NCBI RefSeq assembly: GCF_026343115.1
Contig: NZ_JAPEMC010000001.1
Location: 6,117,001-6,181,000 of the forward strand
From: Streptomyces sp. NBC_00102
GTDB lineage: Bacteria > Actinomycetota > Actinomycetes > Streptomycetales > Streptomycetaceae
Direction: 5' to 3'
Length of the DNA stretch: 64,000 nt
The first letter of the stretch is position 1. Each line of letters begins with the position of its first letter. The notes beneath the pieces are model-generated. The model ran no database searches. It saw only the letters and a program-made list of their open reading frames with translations, and was not told where the DNA came from. The position numbers and the translations under genes were made by a program. Below are positions 54,352-61,344 of this stretch, in pieces.

Positions 54352-54585
54352 ATGAAGTACACCAAGGTTGCCGCCGTCGCCGCCGGAACCCTGATGGCGC
54401 TGGGTGCCGCTGCCCCCGCCATGGCCGACGCCGGTGCCGAGGGCGTCGCCGCCGGTTCCCCCGGCGTTCTCTCCGGGAACGTCATCCAGGTCCCGGTCCA
54501 CATTCCGATCAACCTCTGCGGCAACACGATCAACGTGATCGGCCTGCTGAACCCGGCCTTCGGCAACACCTGCGTCAACGCCTGA
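54352..54585 (+). CDS. short chaplin
   Basis: This 77-aa protein consists of a signal peptide (MKYTKVAAVAAGTLMALGAA up to AMA) and a single chaplin domain GVLSGNVIQVPVHIPINLCG and NTINVIGLLNPAFGNTCVN, with both cysteines. It is an amyloid-forming short chaplin that lowers surface tension and coats aerial hyphae. The ATG at 54352 has AAAGGG six bases upstream; an ATG at 54346 is too close to the site. Confidence 0.95.
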   Translation: MKYTKVAAVAAGTLMALGAAAPAMADAGAEGVAAGSPGVLSGNVIQVPVHIPINLCGNTINVIGLLNPAFGNTCVNA

Positions 54586-54619
54586 AAAAGGCCCGGGTGA
54601 GCGGAGCTCATCCACGGTC

Positions 54620-54649
54620 GGCCCCGGATCGCTTCGGTGACCCGGGGCC
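54620..54649 (+). terminator. hairpin after the short chaplin gene
   Basis: GGCCCCGG (54620-54627) pairs with CCGGGGCC (54642-54649), 35 bp after the stop. A run of five A residues follows the stop codon itself. Confidence 0.6.
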
Positions 54650-54731
54650 TTCGCCGTTTCCGGTGGACGTCCCGACGAACCGTGGGTGTTCCCGGGGGCC
54701 GGGGAAGATCCGGAAAATTCCTCCCCCGCGC

Positions 54732-54760
54732 AGTTTCCGGTGTCGTCCCGCATTCGTTGT
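54732..54760 (+). promoter_or_regulatory. candidate promoter (AGTTTC-N17-CGTTGT)
   Basis: AGTTTC (54732-54737) and CGTTGT (54755-54760), 17 bp apart, precede the 101-aa secreted-protein gene. Upstream CCGGAAAAT matches the short-chaplin promoter region. Confidence 0.55.
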
Positions 54761-54855
54761 TCTGGTGCGAGCGGCAGGAGTCACAGCCACGGAAGGCTTG
54801 TGTGCGGTCGCCCTGAGCGGCCGATACGGCTGTCGCTCCAGAAGGGAAGCTGAAA

Positions 54856-55161
54856 GTGAAGTACGCGAAGACCGCCGCGTTTCTTGCCGGTTCGGTGGTC
54901 GCCCTCGGAACGGCCGCCCCCGCGTTCGCCGTCGCGGAAGCCGCCGCGGAAACCTCCACGGCCCCCGTCTTCAGTCTCGACTCCGGCCTCAACCAGGTCA
55001 TGGACAACACCCCGCAGGTCGTCGACGCGCTCGGCGGCACGGTCGAGGGTGCGACGGAGACGATGAAGAAGGACGGCACCGTAGGGAAGCTCGCCGGTGA
55101 GGCGAAGAGCGCGGCCAAGGGTGCCACGCCGCTCCTGGGCGGCCTTTCGCTCGGAGGCTGA
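54856..55161 (+). CDS. secreted 101-aa protein with chaplin-like signal peptide
   Basis: The N-terminus [20 protein letters not shown] is nearly that of the short chaplin and should be cleaved after AFA (about residue 25). The mature part has no cysteines and no chaplin domain. It is predicted helical and amphipathic ([45 protein letters not shown]) and ends LLGGLSLGG. It has its own chaplin-type promoter and lies between a chaplin and a rodlin, suggesting a further sheath component. No function is known. The GTG start has GAAGGG upstream. Confidence 0.85.
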   Translation: MKYAKTAAFLAGSVVALGTAAPAFAVAEAAAETSTAPVFSLDSGLNQVMDNTPQVVDALGGTVEGATETMKKDGTVGKLAGEAKSAAKGATPLLGGLSLGG

Positions 55162-55289
55162 CGGCCGATCACGAGGTCCGGCGAGATTCGCCCCCCTTCC
55201 CCGGTCGGCTCGACGGCCGGAAACGCAGGGGGAACCGGTCCGATCCGTCCCCCGACTCCCGGTGCCGAATAACCATTTGAGTGAACCGG

Positions 55290-55317
55290 CGCAACCAATC
55301 CCGCATCCGAGAGTTGA
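55290..55317 (+). promoter_or_regulatory. candidate rodlin promoter (CGCAAC-N16-AGTTGA)
   Basis: CGCAAC (55290-55295) and AGTTGA (55312-55317), 16 bp apart, lie 52 bp before rodlin 2. GAGTTGATCAGG matches rodlin 1 exactly. Confidence 0.65.
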
Positions 55318-55369
55318 TCAGGTCGCTCCGGACAGGCGGGCACGAAGACATTTCACGAAGGGCATTTCC

Positions 55370-55780
55370 ATGTTCAAGAAGATTATGGCCTCCGCCGCCG
55401 TCGCGGCCTCCGTCGTCGGCGTCTCCGCCGCCTTCGCGCCCTCCGCGATGGCCATCGGAAACGACGGTGGCACCACGTCCGTCAACGGCAACGGCGCCGT
55501 GCAGTCCTACGGCAACTCCGCCACCCACGGTGACTGGAGCCCGCAGTTCGCCCTCATCCAGGGGTCGCTGAACAAGCCGTGCATCGCCCTGCCGGCCAAG
55601 GCCAACCTCGGTTCGCTCATCGGTCTGGTCCCGATCACGGTCCAGGACATCAACGTGCTGTCCTCGCCGCAGAACCAGCAGTGCACCGAGAACTCCACCC
55701 AGGCGAAGGGCGACGAGGCGCTGTCGCACATCCTGGACGGTCTGCCGATCCTCTCGGGCAACGGCACCGGCAACAGCTGA
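55370..55780 (+). CDS. rodlin 2
   Basis: This 136-aa rodlin has signal peptide [20 protein letters not shown] up to AMA, and a mature chain [20 protein letters not shown], with [20 protein letters not shown] and [17 protein letters not shown]. It differs little from rodlin 1, and part of the gene is identical in DNA. An ATG with GAAGGG seven or so bases upstream marks the start. It contributes to the rodlet layer with the other rodlins. Confidence 0.95.
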   Translation: MFKKIMASAAVAASVVGVSAAFAPSAMAIGNDGGTTSVNGNGAVQSYGNSATHGDWSPQFALIQGSLNKPCIALPAKANLGSLIGLVPITVQDINVLSSPQNQQCTENSTQAKGDEALSHILDGLPILSGNGTGNS

Positions 55781-55786
55781 CGCCCA

Positions 55787-55829
55787 CGGGTGCGGGCGTG
55801 ACGCCCTGAGGGCGCGCGTCCCGCACCCG
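55787..55829 (+). terminator. hairpin after rodlin 2
   Basis: CGGGTGCGGG (55787-55796) pairs with CCCGCACCCG (55820-55829), beginning six bases after the stop. Confidence 0.75.
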
Positions 55830-55865
55830 GAGGCTGTCCGTTGTCCGGCGCTGGACCACGCGTGG

Positions 55866-55917
55866 GGGCCTGTTCCGTCGTACGACCGATCCTTCGGCCG
55901 TGCGACGGAACAGGCCC
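55866..55917. terminator. long hairpin after rodlin 2
   Basis: An 18-bp stem with one mismatch (55866-55883 with 55900-55917) encloses a 16-base loop that can itself pair (CCGATCCTTCGG). A second terminator or a remnant of a mobile repeat are both possible. Confidence 0.65.
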
Positions 55918-56033
55918 TTCGTCGTGTCCGGCTCCGGGGCCGCCGCCCGCGACCGTCCCGCGCAGGCAGGGCTGTTGGGCCGGATGCCGCAGTGTGGGCT
56001 GCCTCGACGGCCGGGGGCGGGTAAGGCTCCTCC

Positions 56034-56225
56034 ATGGACCAGTACGACAGTCAGAATCCGCCGCACGGGCAGCGGCCCGCGGAGAGCGACACCCCCATCT
56101 TCGACCGGCTGTTCGCCGAATGGCAGGCGGCGAACCGGACTCCCGGCCCGGCGGAGACCGCGGGCGCAGTCACGGGCCACCGTGTACCGGCGGCGCGAAA
56201 TCATCATAAAACGCCCGGAAGGTAA
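56034..56225 (+). CDS. small hypothetical protein
   Basis: The 63-aa frame begins MDQYDSQNPPHGQRPAESDT and contains PIFDRLFAEWQAANRTPGP, a motif I associate with small Streptomyces proteins of unknown function. TAAGG lies upstream of the ATG. The C-terminal 25 residues look random, so the gene may be frayed. It sits between rodlin 2 and rodlin 3 with no clear part in the sheath. Confidence 0.5.
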   Translation: MDQYDSQNPPHGQRPAESDTPIFDRLFAEWQAANRTPGPAETAGAVTGHRVPAARNHHKTPGR

Positions 56226-56274
56226 GCCATTGGCGTCTATTTCACGCCAGATCGAACCCATTTGAGTGGTGCTG

Positions 56275-56302
56275 CGCAACCGAATCTTCCGCAGAGGGTT
56301 GA
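56275..56302 (+). promoter_or_regulatory. candidate rodlin promoter (CGCAAC-N16-GGTTGA)
   Basis: CGCAAC (56275-56280) and GGTTGA (56297-56302), 16 bp apart, lie 42 bp before rodlin 3. The arrangement is the same as for rodlin 2. Confidence 0.65.
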
Positions 56303-56344
56303 TCAATACGTTCCACAACGGAACGCTCCGAAAGGTGAAGCGTG

Positions 56345-56752
56345 ATGAAGAAGATGATGACCGGCGCGGCAATGGCTGTGTCTCTGATCGGCCTGTCCGT
56401 CGCTGCGGCCCCCATGGCCCTGGCGATCGGCAACGACGGTGGCACCACGACGGTCAACGGGAACGGTGCCGAGTCGGAGGTCGGCAACAGCGAGACCAAC
56501 GGCGCCTTCAGCCCCCAGAACCAGCTCATCCAGGGCACGCTGAACGACCTGTGCCTCGGTGTTCCGGTCAAGGCCAACGTGGGCTCGCTGATCGGGCTCA
56601 TCCCGATCACGGTCCAGGACGTCAACGTTCTGGCCAACCCGCAGAACCAGCAGTGCGCGGACAACTCCACGCAGGCGAAGGGCGACGAGCCGCTGTCGCA
56701 CGTCCTGGACGACATCCCGGTCCTCTCGGGCAACGGCGCCGGCAACAACTGA
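56345..56752 (+). CDS. rodlin 3
   Basis: This 135-aa rodlin has signal peptide [20 protein letters not shown] up to ALA, and the mature chain [20 protein letters not shown], then [34 protein letters not shown] and [17 protein letters not shown]. It is the most divergent of the three rodlins here, with Asn-Gln-rich stretches and fewer charged residues. The start is the ATG at 56345; a GTG at 56342 is equally possible. AAAGG lies six to nine bases upstream. Confidence 0.94.
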   Translation: MKKMMTGAAMAVSLIGLSVAAAPMALAIGNDGGTTTVNGNGAESEVGNSETNGAFSPQNQLIQGTLNDLCLGVPVKANVGSLIGLIPITVQDVNVLANPQNQQCADNSTQAKGDEPLSHVLDDIPVLSGNGAGNN

Positions 56753-56764
56753 CCCGCGCGCGGC

Positions 56765-56799
56765 CGGGCGGCCGGCGGGGATCTCCCCGTCGCCGCCCG
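56765..56799 (+). terminator. hairpin after rodlin 3
   Basis: CGGGCGGC (56765-56772) pairs with GCCGCCCG (56792-56799), with further pairing inside the loop. Confidence 0.65.
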
Positions 56800-56824
56800 G
56801 ACCCGCGGGTGAGGCACCGCTCAT

Positions 56825-56864
56825 GACGATGTCCACCACCCCACGGGGGATGGTGGACATCGTC
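56825..56864. terminator. bidirectional hairpin terminator
   Basis: GACGATGTCCACCA (56825-56838) pairs exactly with TGGTGGACATCGTC (56851-56864), and the 12-base loop holds CCCC-AC-GGGG. It lies between rodlin 3 and the convergent DUF5949 gene. Confidence 0.85.
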
Positions 56865-56888
56865 GTATGTGCGGAGAGCCGGGACGGG

Positions 56889-57389
56889 TCAGCCGAGCGC
56901 GCGTACCGGCATCATGCAGTGGGCCGAGGTCGCGACGATGTCGGGGTTCGCGGCGTACGCGCGCAACTGGTCCTCGGACACCGGCCGGCCGGGTACCGCC
57001 TCCGGCCACGGCCGGGTCGCGAACATGCCGTACACCTGGCCCCGGTCCCTGGCGGCGGCCAGCCATTCGACGGGCGCCGGGTACTGCGCGGTGAAGTGAG
57101 GAAGCGTCAGGACGGCCTGGCCGGACTGGACGAGGAGTTTGACCTGGACGCCCGACTTCTCGGCCGTGTCGACGACCGCGCCGCCGACCTGAAGGCCGGC
57201 GCGTTCGAGAGCGGTCCGCATCGCGGCCTGGCCGGCCACCGGGCCGTCCTGTCCGTCCCCGAGGGAGTAGGTCAGAAGGAAGGCGACATCGGGCCCGCCC
57301 TCGGGATGCCGGCCGCTCCATCCGATCACGATCTGGGTGCCCAACTGGGCAGGCGAGTAGGGGTGGGTGGACGTCTGGGGTGAGGTCAT
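56889..57389 (-). CDS. DUF5949 protein
   Basis: The 166-aa product has the DUF5949 pattern: QLGTQIVIGWSGRHPEGG, FLLTYSLGDGQDGP, AVLTLPHFTAQYPAPVEWLAAA and TRPWPEAVPGRPVSEDQL. Members are Streptomyces-specific, small and of unknown function; there is no signal peptide. The ATG at 57389 begins after GAGCATG-type sequence with no strong ribosome binding site. It converges on rodlin 3 across a bidirectional terminator. Confidence 0.85.
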   Translation of the reverse strand: MTSPQTSTHPYSPAQLGTQIVIGWSGRHPEGGPDVAFLLTYSLGDGQDGPVAGQAAMRTALERAGLQVGGAVVDTAEKSGVQVKLLVQSGQAVLTLPHFTAQYPAPVEWLAAARDRGQVYGMFATRPWPEAVPGRPVSEDQLRAYAANPDIVATSAHCMMPVRALG

Positions 57390-57530
57390 GCTCGGCACCC
57401 TAACCGTGGCGGACCGGGTGTTGTGCACGCTTATCACCTGAACGAGGGAGATCTGCGGGTAACTCGGGCGCGTGGCCGCGGAACCGCCCAAGACCGCGGC
57501 CGGCGGTGTACGGGGGCTCCGGTAAATCCG

Positions 57531-57559
57531 TTGACGGGCTCCGGGGGCGACTGGTTAAG
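57531..57559 (+). promoter_or_regulatory. candidate promoter of the rsgA leader region
   Basis: TTGACG (57531-57536) and GTTAAG (57554-57559) are 17 bp apart, about 84 bp before the small ORF at 57643. This resembles a vegetative (HrdB-type) promoter. Confidence 0.5.
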
Positions 57560-57642
57560 GTGACACCGTTCCTGTGCGGCACGGCACGGGACGCCGGGTC
57601 GGCGGACGGCCACCGGCGAGGGACCAGGAGGTGAGGACATTG

Positions 57643-57714
57643 ATGACTGTCACTGCGACGGGCGCTGCCCGTAATCGGACGAGCTCTGTTCTCCCCCCTG
57701 TGGCCACCGGCTGA
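57643..57714 (+). CDS. possible 23-aa leader ORF upstream of rsgA
   Basis: ATG at 57643 is preceded by a very strong AGGAGGTGAGG site (57626-57636). The frame reads MTVTATGAARNRTSSV, then a Leu-Pro-Pro-rich end, and stops at 57712-57714, 58 bp before the rsgA start. A ribosome binding site of this quality for so short a frame suggests a translated leader. No known family. Confidence 0.5.
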   Translation: MTVTATGAARNRTSSVLPPVATG

Positions 57715-57772
57715 CCTACACCTCTCTCCGCGCGACGCGCGCTGCCGGGGCCACCCTGTGAAGGGTTTCCCC

Positions 57773-58936
57773 TTGTCTTTCTCGTCTTTCGCCGCTCTCT
57801 CCAACCTTCAGGCCTCGTCGCATCCCCTCACGCCCTACGGCTGGGACGACGACTGGGCCGCCGCCTTCGCTCCGTACGCCGCGCAGGGACTCCTGCCCGG
57901 TCGCGTGGTGCGGGTGGACCGGGGCCAGTGCGACGTCATCACTCCCTCCGGCACCCTGCGGGCGGACACCGCCTTCGTCGTGCCCCGCGACCCGATGCGG
58001 ATCGTCTGCACCGGTGACTGGGTCGCCGTCGATCCCGACGGCGACCCGCGGTTCGTCCGTACGCTGCTGCCGCGGCGCACGGCCTTCGTACGGTCGACCT
58101 CCTCGCAGCGTTCCGAGGGGCAGGTGCTCGCGACCAACATCGACCACATCGTCATCTGCGTCTCCCTCGCGGTCGATCTCGACCTCGGGCGGCTCGAACG
58201 CTTCCTCGCGCTCGCCCACTCCAGCTCCGGCGGCGACGCCCTGCTGGGCGGCGCGGCGGACGCAGGCGGGCAGCCCGAGATCGTGGTCGTCCTGACCAAG
58301 TCGGACCTGGTGCCGGACGGGGCGACGCTCGCGCACCTCACCGAGGACGTCGCTGCCGTCGCCCCCGGGGCACAGGTCCTCACCGTCAGCTCGCACACCG
58401 GCGAGGGCGTCGACGTGTTCACCGCCCTCGTCTCCAGCGGTACGAGCGTGCTCATCGGCATCTCCGGCGCGGGCAAGTCGACCCTCGCCAACACCCTGCT
58501 CGGCGAGGACGTGATGGAGGTGATGGCCACCCGTGACGTCGACGGGAAGGGCCGCCACACCACCACGACCCGGAACCTGCTGGTCCTGCCGAACGGCGGC
58601 GTGCTCATCGACACCCCCGGGCTGCGCGGGGTCGGGCTCTGGGACGCGGAGGCGGGCGTCGGTCAGGTCTTCTCGGAGATCGAGGAACTGGCCGAGAACT
58701 GCCGCTTCCACGACTGCGCCCACGTCTCCGAGCCCGGCTGCGCGGTGGCCGCCGCCATCGAGGACGGGTCTCTCTCCGTCCGGCGGCTCGACAGCTACCG
58801 CAAGCTCCTGCGTGAGAACCAGCGGATCGTGGCCAAGACCGACGCCCGTGTCCGTACCGAGATCCTGCGCGAGTGGAAGCGCAGGGGAGCGGAGGGACGG
58901 TCCGCCATGGAGGCCAAGCGGGGACGGATCCGGTAA
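57773..58936 (+). CDS. rsgA: ribosome small-subunit-dependent GTPase RsgA
   Basis: The 387-aa circularly permuted GTPase has an N-terminal OB domain (about 1-95), then TKSDLVPDG, GISGAGKSTLANTLLG (P-loop), IDTPGLRGVGLW, and the zinc-binding knuckle CRFHDCAHVSEPGCAV at the C-terminus. It helps mature the 30S subunit and releases RbfA. The TTG at 57773 is preferred because AAGGG lies seven bases upstream and homologues start MSFSS; the GTG at 57758 overlaps that site. A leader ORF precedes it. Confidence 0.93.
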   Translation: MSFSSFAALSNLQASSHPLTPYGWDDDWAAAFAPYAAQGLLPGRVVRVDRGQCDVITPSGTLRADTAFVVPRDPMRIVCTGDWVAVDPDGDPRFVRTLLPRRTAFVRSTSSQRSEGQVLATNIDHIVICVSLAVDLDLGRLERFLALAHSSSGGDALLGGAADAGGQPEIVVVLTKSDLVPDGATLAHLTEDVAAVAPGAQVLTVSSHTGEGVDVFTALVSSGTSVLIGISGAGKSTLANTLLGEDVMEVMATRDVDGKGRHTTTTRNLLVLPNGGVLIDTPGLRGVGLWDAEAGVGQVFSEIEELAENCRFHDCAHVSEPGCAVAAAIEDGSLSVRRLDSYRKLLRENQRIVAKTDARVRTEILREWKRRGAEGRSAMEAKRGRIR

Positions 58937-59033
58937 GGATCACGGGGATCATCCCTCGCGTCCGCCGGGCCGGGGCCCCGGCCCGGCGGACGCGATGAAC
59001 CCGAGGCAGCCCCGACAGCCTTTAATGAGTGGC

Positions 59034-59342
59034 ATGACCTATTTCATGTACGACATCACGGGCACGCCGGTCGAAGAGCCCGACGCCGACGCCGTACGGG
59101 AGGCCGTGGCCTCCCTCGGCGAGACGGACCGCGAGAACCCGGACATCTCGCTCACCCACGAGTCCGGCTGGTCGCTGACCGCCTACGCGGGAGGGCTGCT
59201 GCTCTGGGAGAACGTGGAAGACGACTCGCTCGTCCCCGGCGTGATCGAGAAGGCCACCACCGAGGACGTGCTCCGGCTGTTCGGCAGGCTCGCTGCCGGG
59301 GACACCGACACGGTGGAGGCGGAGGGCTGGCGCCGCGAGTGA
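59034..59342 (+). CDS. small conserved hypothetical protein
   Basis: The 102-aa product begins MTYFMYDITGTPVEEPDADA and continues with acidic sequence and the block LTAYAGGLLLWENVEDDS. No motif could be assigned and there is no signal peptide. It resembles small acidic Streptomyces proteins of unknown role, possibly immunity-like. ATGs at 59025 and 59034 are both possible. It lies alone between rsgA and a convergent membrane-protein gene. Confidence 0.75.
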   Translation: MTYFMYDITGTPVEEPDADAVREAVASLGETDRENPDISLTHESGWSLTAYAGGLLLWENVEDDSLVPGVIEKATTEDVLRLFGRLAAGDTDTVEAEGWRRE

Positions 59343-59377
59343 ACCGGCGCGCGGGCGCGGGCGGTCCGGGGGCGGGT

Positions 59378-59860
59378 TCAGCCCAGGACCACCGCGCCCA
59401 GCCACGCCCCCGCCACCAGCAGGCACGCGTACAGCTCCACCAGCACCGCGTACCCGGTCGCCCGCATCACCGACCTGACCGAGGTCCACCCGGCGCTCCG
59501 GGACCCCAGCCGCAGCCGTTCGACGCCGTAGACGCCTCCGACGTAGCCGAGGGCCCCACCTACCACCGGCAGCACGAAGAACCCCCCGATCGCGGCCAGA
59601 CCGCCGACGAGCAAGGTCCTGCGCGGCGCCCCCGACTCCTTCGGCCGGCGAGGCGGCAGAAGCGGCTTCAGCGCCTGGTTCAGCAGCAGGACCGCCGTCG
59701 ACCCGATCAGCACCCCCCAGGCGAGCGGCGACACGTCGGTCAGCGCCCACCACAGCACGGCCGCCCAGACGATCGCCTGGCCCGGTACGCCGGGGACCAG
59801 GACCCCGACCAGCCCGAGCAGCACCACCAGACCCACGGCGACGAGCTGCCACACACTCAT
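59378..59860 (-). CDS. DUF456 membrane protein
   Basis: The 160-aa protein has four or so hydrophobic segments: VAVGLVVLLGLVGVLVPGVPGQAIVWAAVL, PLAWGVLIGSTAVLLLNQAL, TLLVGGLAAIGGFFVLPVVGGALGYVGGVYG and the last AVLVELYACLLVAGAWLGAVVL. The VPGVPGQ and GFFVLPVVGGALGY turns are the DUF456 signatures. Function unknown. It is downstream of a TrmB-type regulator on the same strand. Confidence 0.88.
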   Translation of the reverse strand: MSVWQLVAVGLVVLLGLVGVLVPGVPGQAIVWAAVLWWALTDVSPLAWGVLIGSTAVLLLNQALKPLLPPRRPKESGAPRRTLLVGGLAAIGGFFVLPVVGGALGYVGGVYGVERLRLGSRSAGWTSVRSVMRATGYAVLVELYACLLVAGAWLGAVVLG

Positions 59861-59996
59861 TCGCCCAGCCTGCCGGAGCCCCCGCTTTCCCGCGCGTCAG
59901 CGCAGGTCGGACGGGGCGTGTCCGATCCGCGCGGCAGCTCTCGGAGCGGGGGCGGAGCCGGTACCGGTACGGGAGCCGGGGACCAGGACCGGGGAC

Positions 59997-60037
59997 CCGG
60001 GGCGGGGGATCGGGAGCGGGTACCGGGGCGGGGGATC
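59997..60037. repeat. G-rich direct repeat
   Basis: CCGGGGCGGGGGATC occurs at 59997-60011 and 60023-60037, within a G-rich run starting near 59945 in the gap before DUF456. The second copy includes part of the stop codon of the regulator gene (60036-60038). Runs of four to five G could form a G-quadruplex on the plus strand. Confidence 0.6.
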
Positions 60038-61028
60038 AGGACCGGGGGTGGATACGGGCCACCCAGCCGCGCTCGTACGCGTGCCAGCCGAGCTGGAGCC
60101 GGGTCGACACCCCCGTGAGCTCCATCAGCCCCTTCACCCGGCGCTGCACCGTCCGCAGCCCCAGCTCCAACTGCTTGGCGACGCTCGCGTCCGTCAGCCC
60201 TGCGAGCAGCAGGGACAGGATCTCCAGATCGGTGGAGTCGGGACCGCTCTCGCCCTCTTTCAGGGCCCCCCGCTCGCCCAGCCGGAGCGGCACCGCCTCG
60301 CGCCAGACGGCCTCGAACAGACCCATCAACGACTCCAGCAGCCCGCTCGCGTGGACGACCAGGGCCGAGGGCTCGGCATTCCGGCCGGTCAACGGCACCA
60401 TTGCCAGGGCCCGGTCCGCGATCACCAGCTTGGTCGGCACCCGCTCCACCACCCGGCAATGCTCGTCCCGGCTCAGCGCGGTCGCGATCTCCGTGATGCC
60501 CTGCGGGAGCGACAGCATCTCGCGCTCGACGATCACGCGGAACGCCACCCCGCGCGAGGCGGCCCGTTCCTCGGACTCGTTGTCCACGCCGCTCACCGCG
60601 ATCGGTTTCCCGGTCACCAGCGCGCAGACCTCGAAGACCGCGCCGAGCTGCAACTGGTGGAAGCGCTGGGAGACCGCGCTCGCTCCGGTCACCACCTCCA
60701 CCAGGTCGTGCACGGTCGGTTCGCTCGCCTCGGCCCGGTACTCGGCCGCCAGCAGCGCGGACGCCAGCTCCGCCTGGTCCAGCTCGTGCCGCTGCTGGAT
60801 CAGCAGGGCGCCCAGCGCGACGCCCGGCGGCGCCGCCACCCACCGGTCGGACCGGGCGGACGACTGCGCCGCGAGCCCCTGCTGCTCCAGACGGCGCAGG
60901 GTCCGCTCGGTCTCCGCCTCCGGAAGGCCCAAACGGTGCGCAAGATGAGGGAGTTCGGCCGCTCCCAGGGCAACCAGCGCACGGTAGGCGGCTTCCTGTC
61001 GTTCGTCGAGACCTATGGCACTCAGCAT
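60036..61028 (-). CDS. TrmB/LuxR-type transcriptional regulator
   Basis: The 330-aa protein has an N-terminal TrmB-like winged helix (IGLDERQEAAYRALVALGAAELPHLAHRLGLPEAETERTLRRLEQQGL), a central sensor region and a C-terminal LuxR/GerE helix-turn-helix (TDLEILSLLLAGLTDASVAKQLELGLRTVQRRVKGLMELTGVSTRLQLGWHAYERGW). This combination is common in Streptomyces and rare elsewhere. Ligand and targets are unknown. The start is the ATG at 61028. Confidence 0.9.
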   Translation of the reverse strand: MLSAIGLDERQEAAYRALVALGAAELPHLAHRLGLPEAETERTLRRLEQQGLAAQSSARSDRWVAAPPGVALGALLIQQRHELDQAELASALLAAEYRAEASEPTVHDLVEVVTGASAVSQRFHQLQLGAVFEVCALVTGKPIAVSGVDNESEERAASRGVAFRVIVEREMLSLPQGITEIATALSRDEHCRVVERVPTKLVIADRALAMVPLTGRNAEPSALVVHASGLLESLMGLFEAVWREAVPLRLGERGALKEGESGPDSTDLEILSLLLAGLTDASVAKQLELGLRTVQRRVKGLMELTGVSTRLQLGWHAYERGWVARIHPRS

Positions 61029-61344
61029 TCTTCTCGGACCCTCCCCGGGCGTTGCGAATCACCCATCACCTGCACCGGCCGACCCGCCGTGGCGGGAAAC
61101 GGCCACGGCGCAAACCCGCCGCGCCCATCATCCCCGTACAGGTGGCCCCCCTGCCAAGGTGGCATCACCCGAGGGCTGTTACGCGTCACGGGCCGACACG
61201 CGCCGGACCGTCGCCCGGGTCGCCGGGGCCGGTCCGCCGGGCGCCCTTCCCGTGGGGGGTGGGGCAGCCCGGCGGACCCAGGCCGGGGCACGTTTTTTCG
61301 CGGCGACCCGGTTTGGTCCGCCGTTCGCGGTGGACAATGAGGGC

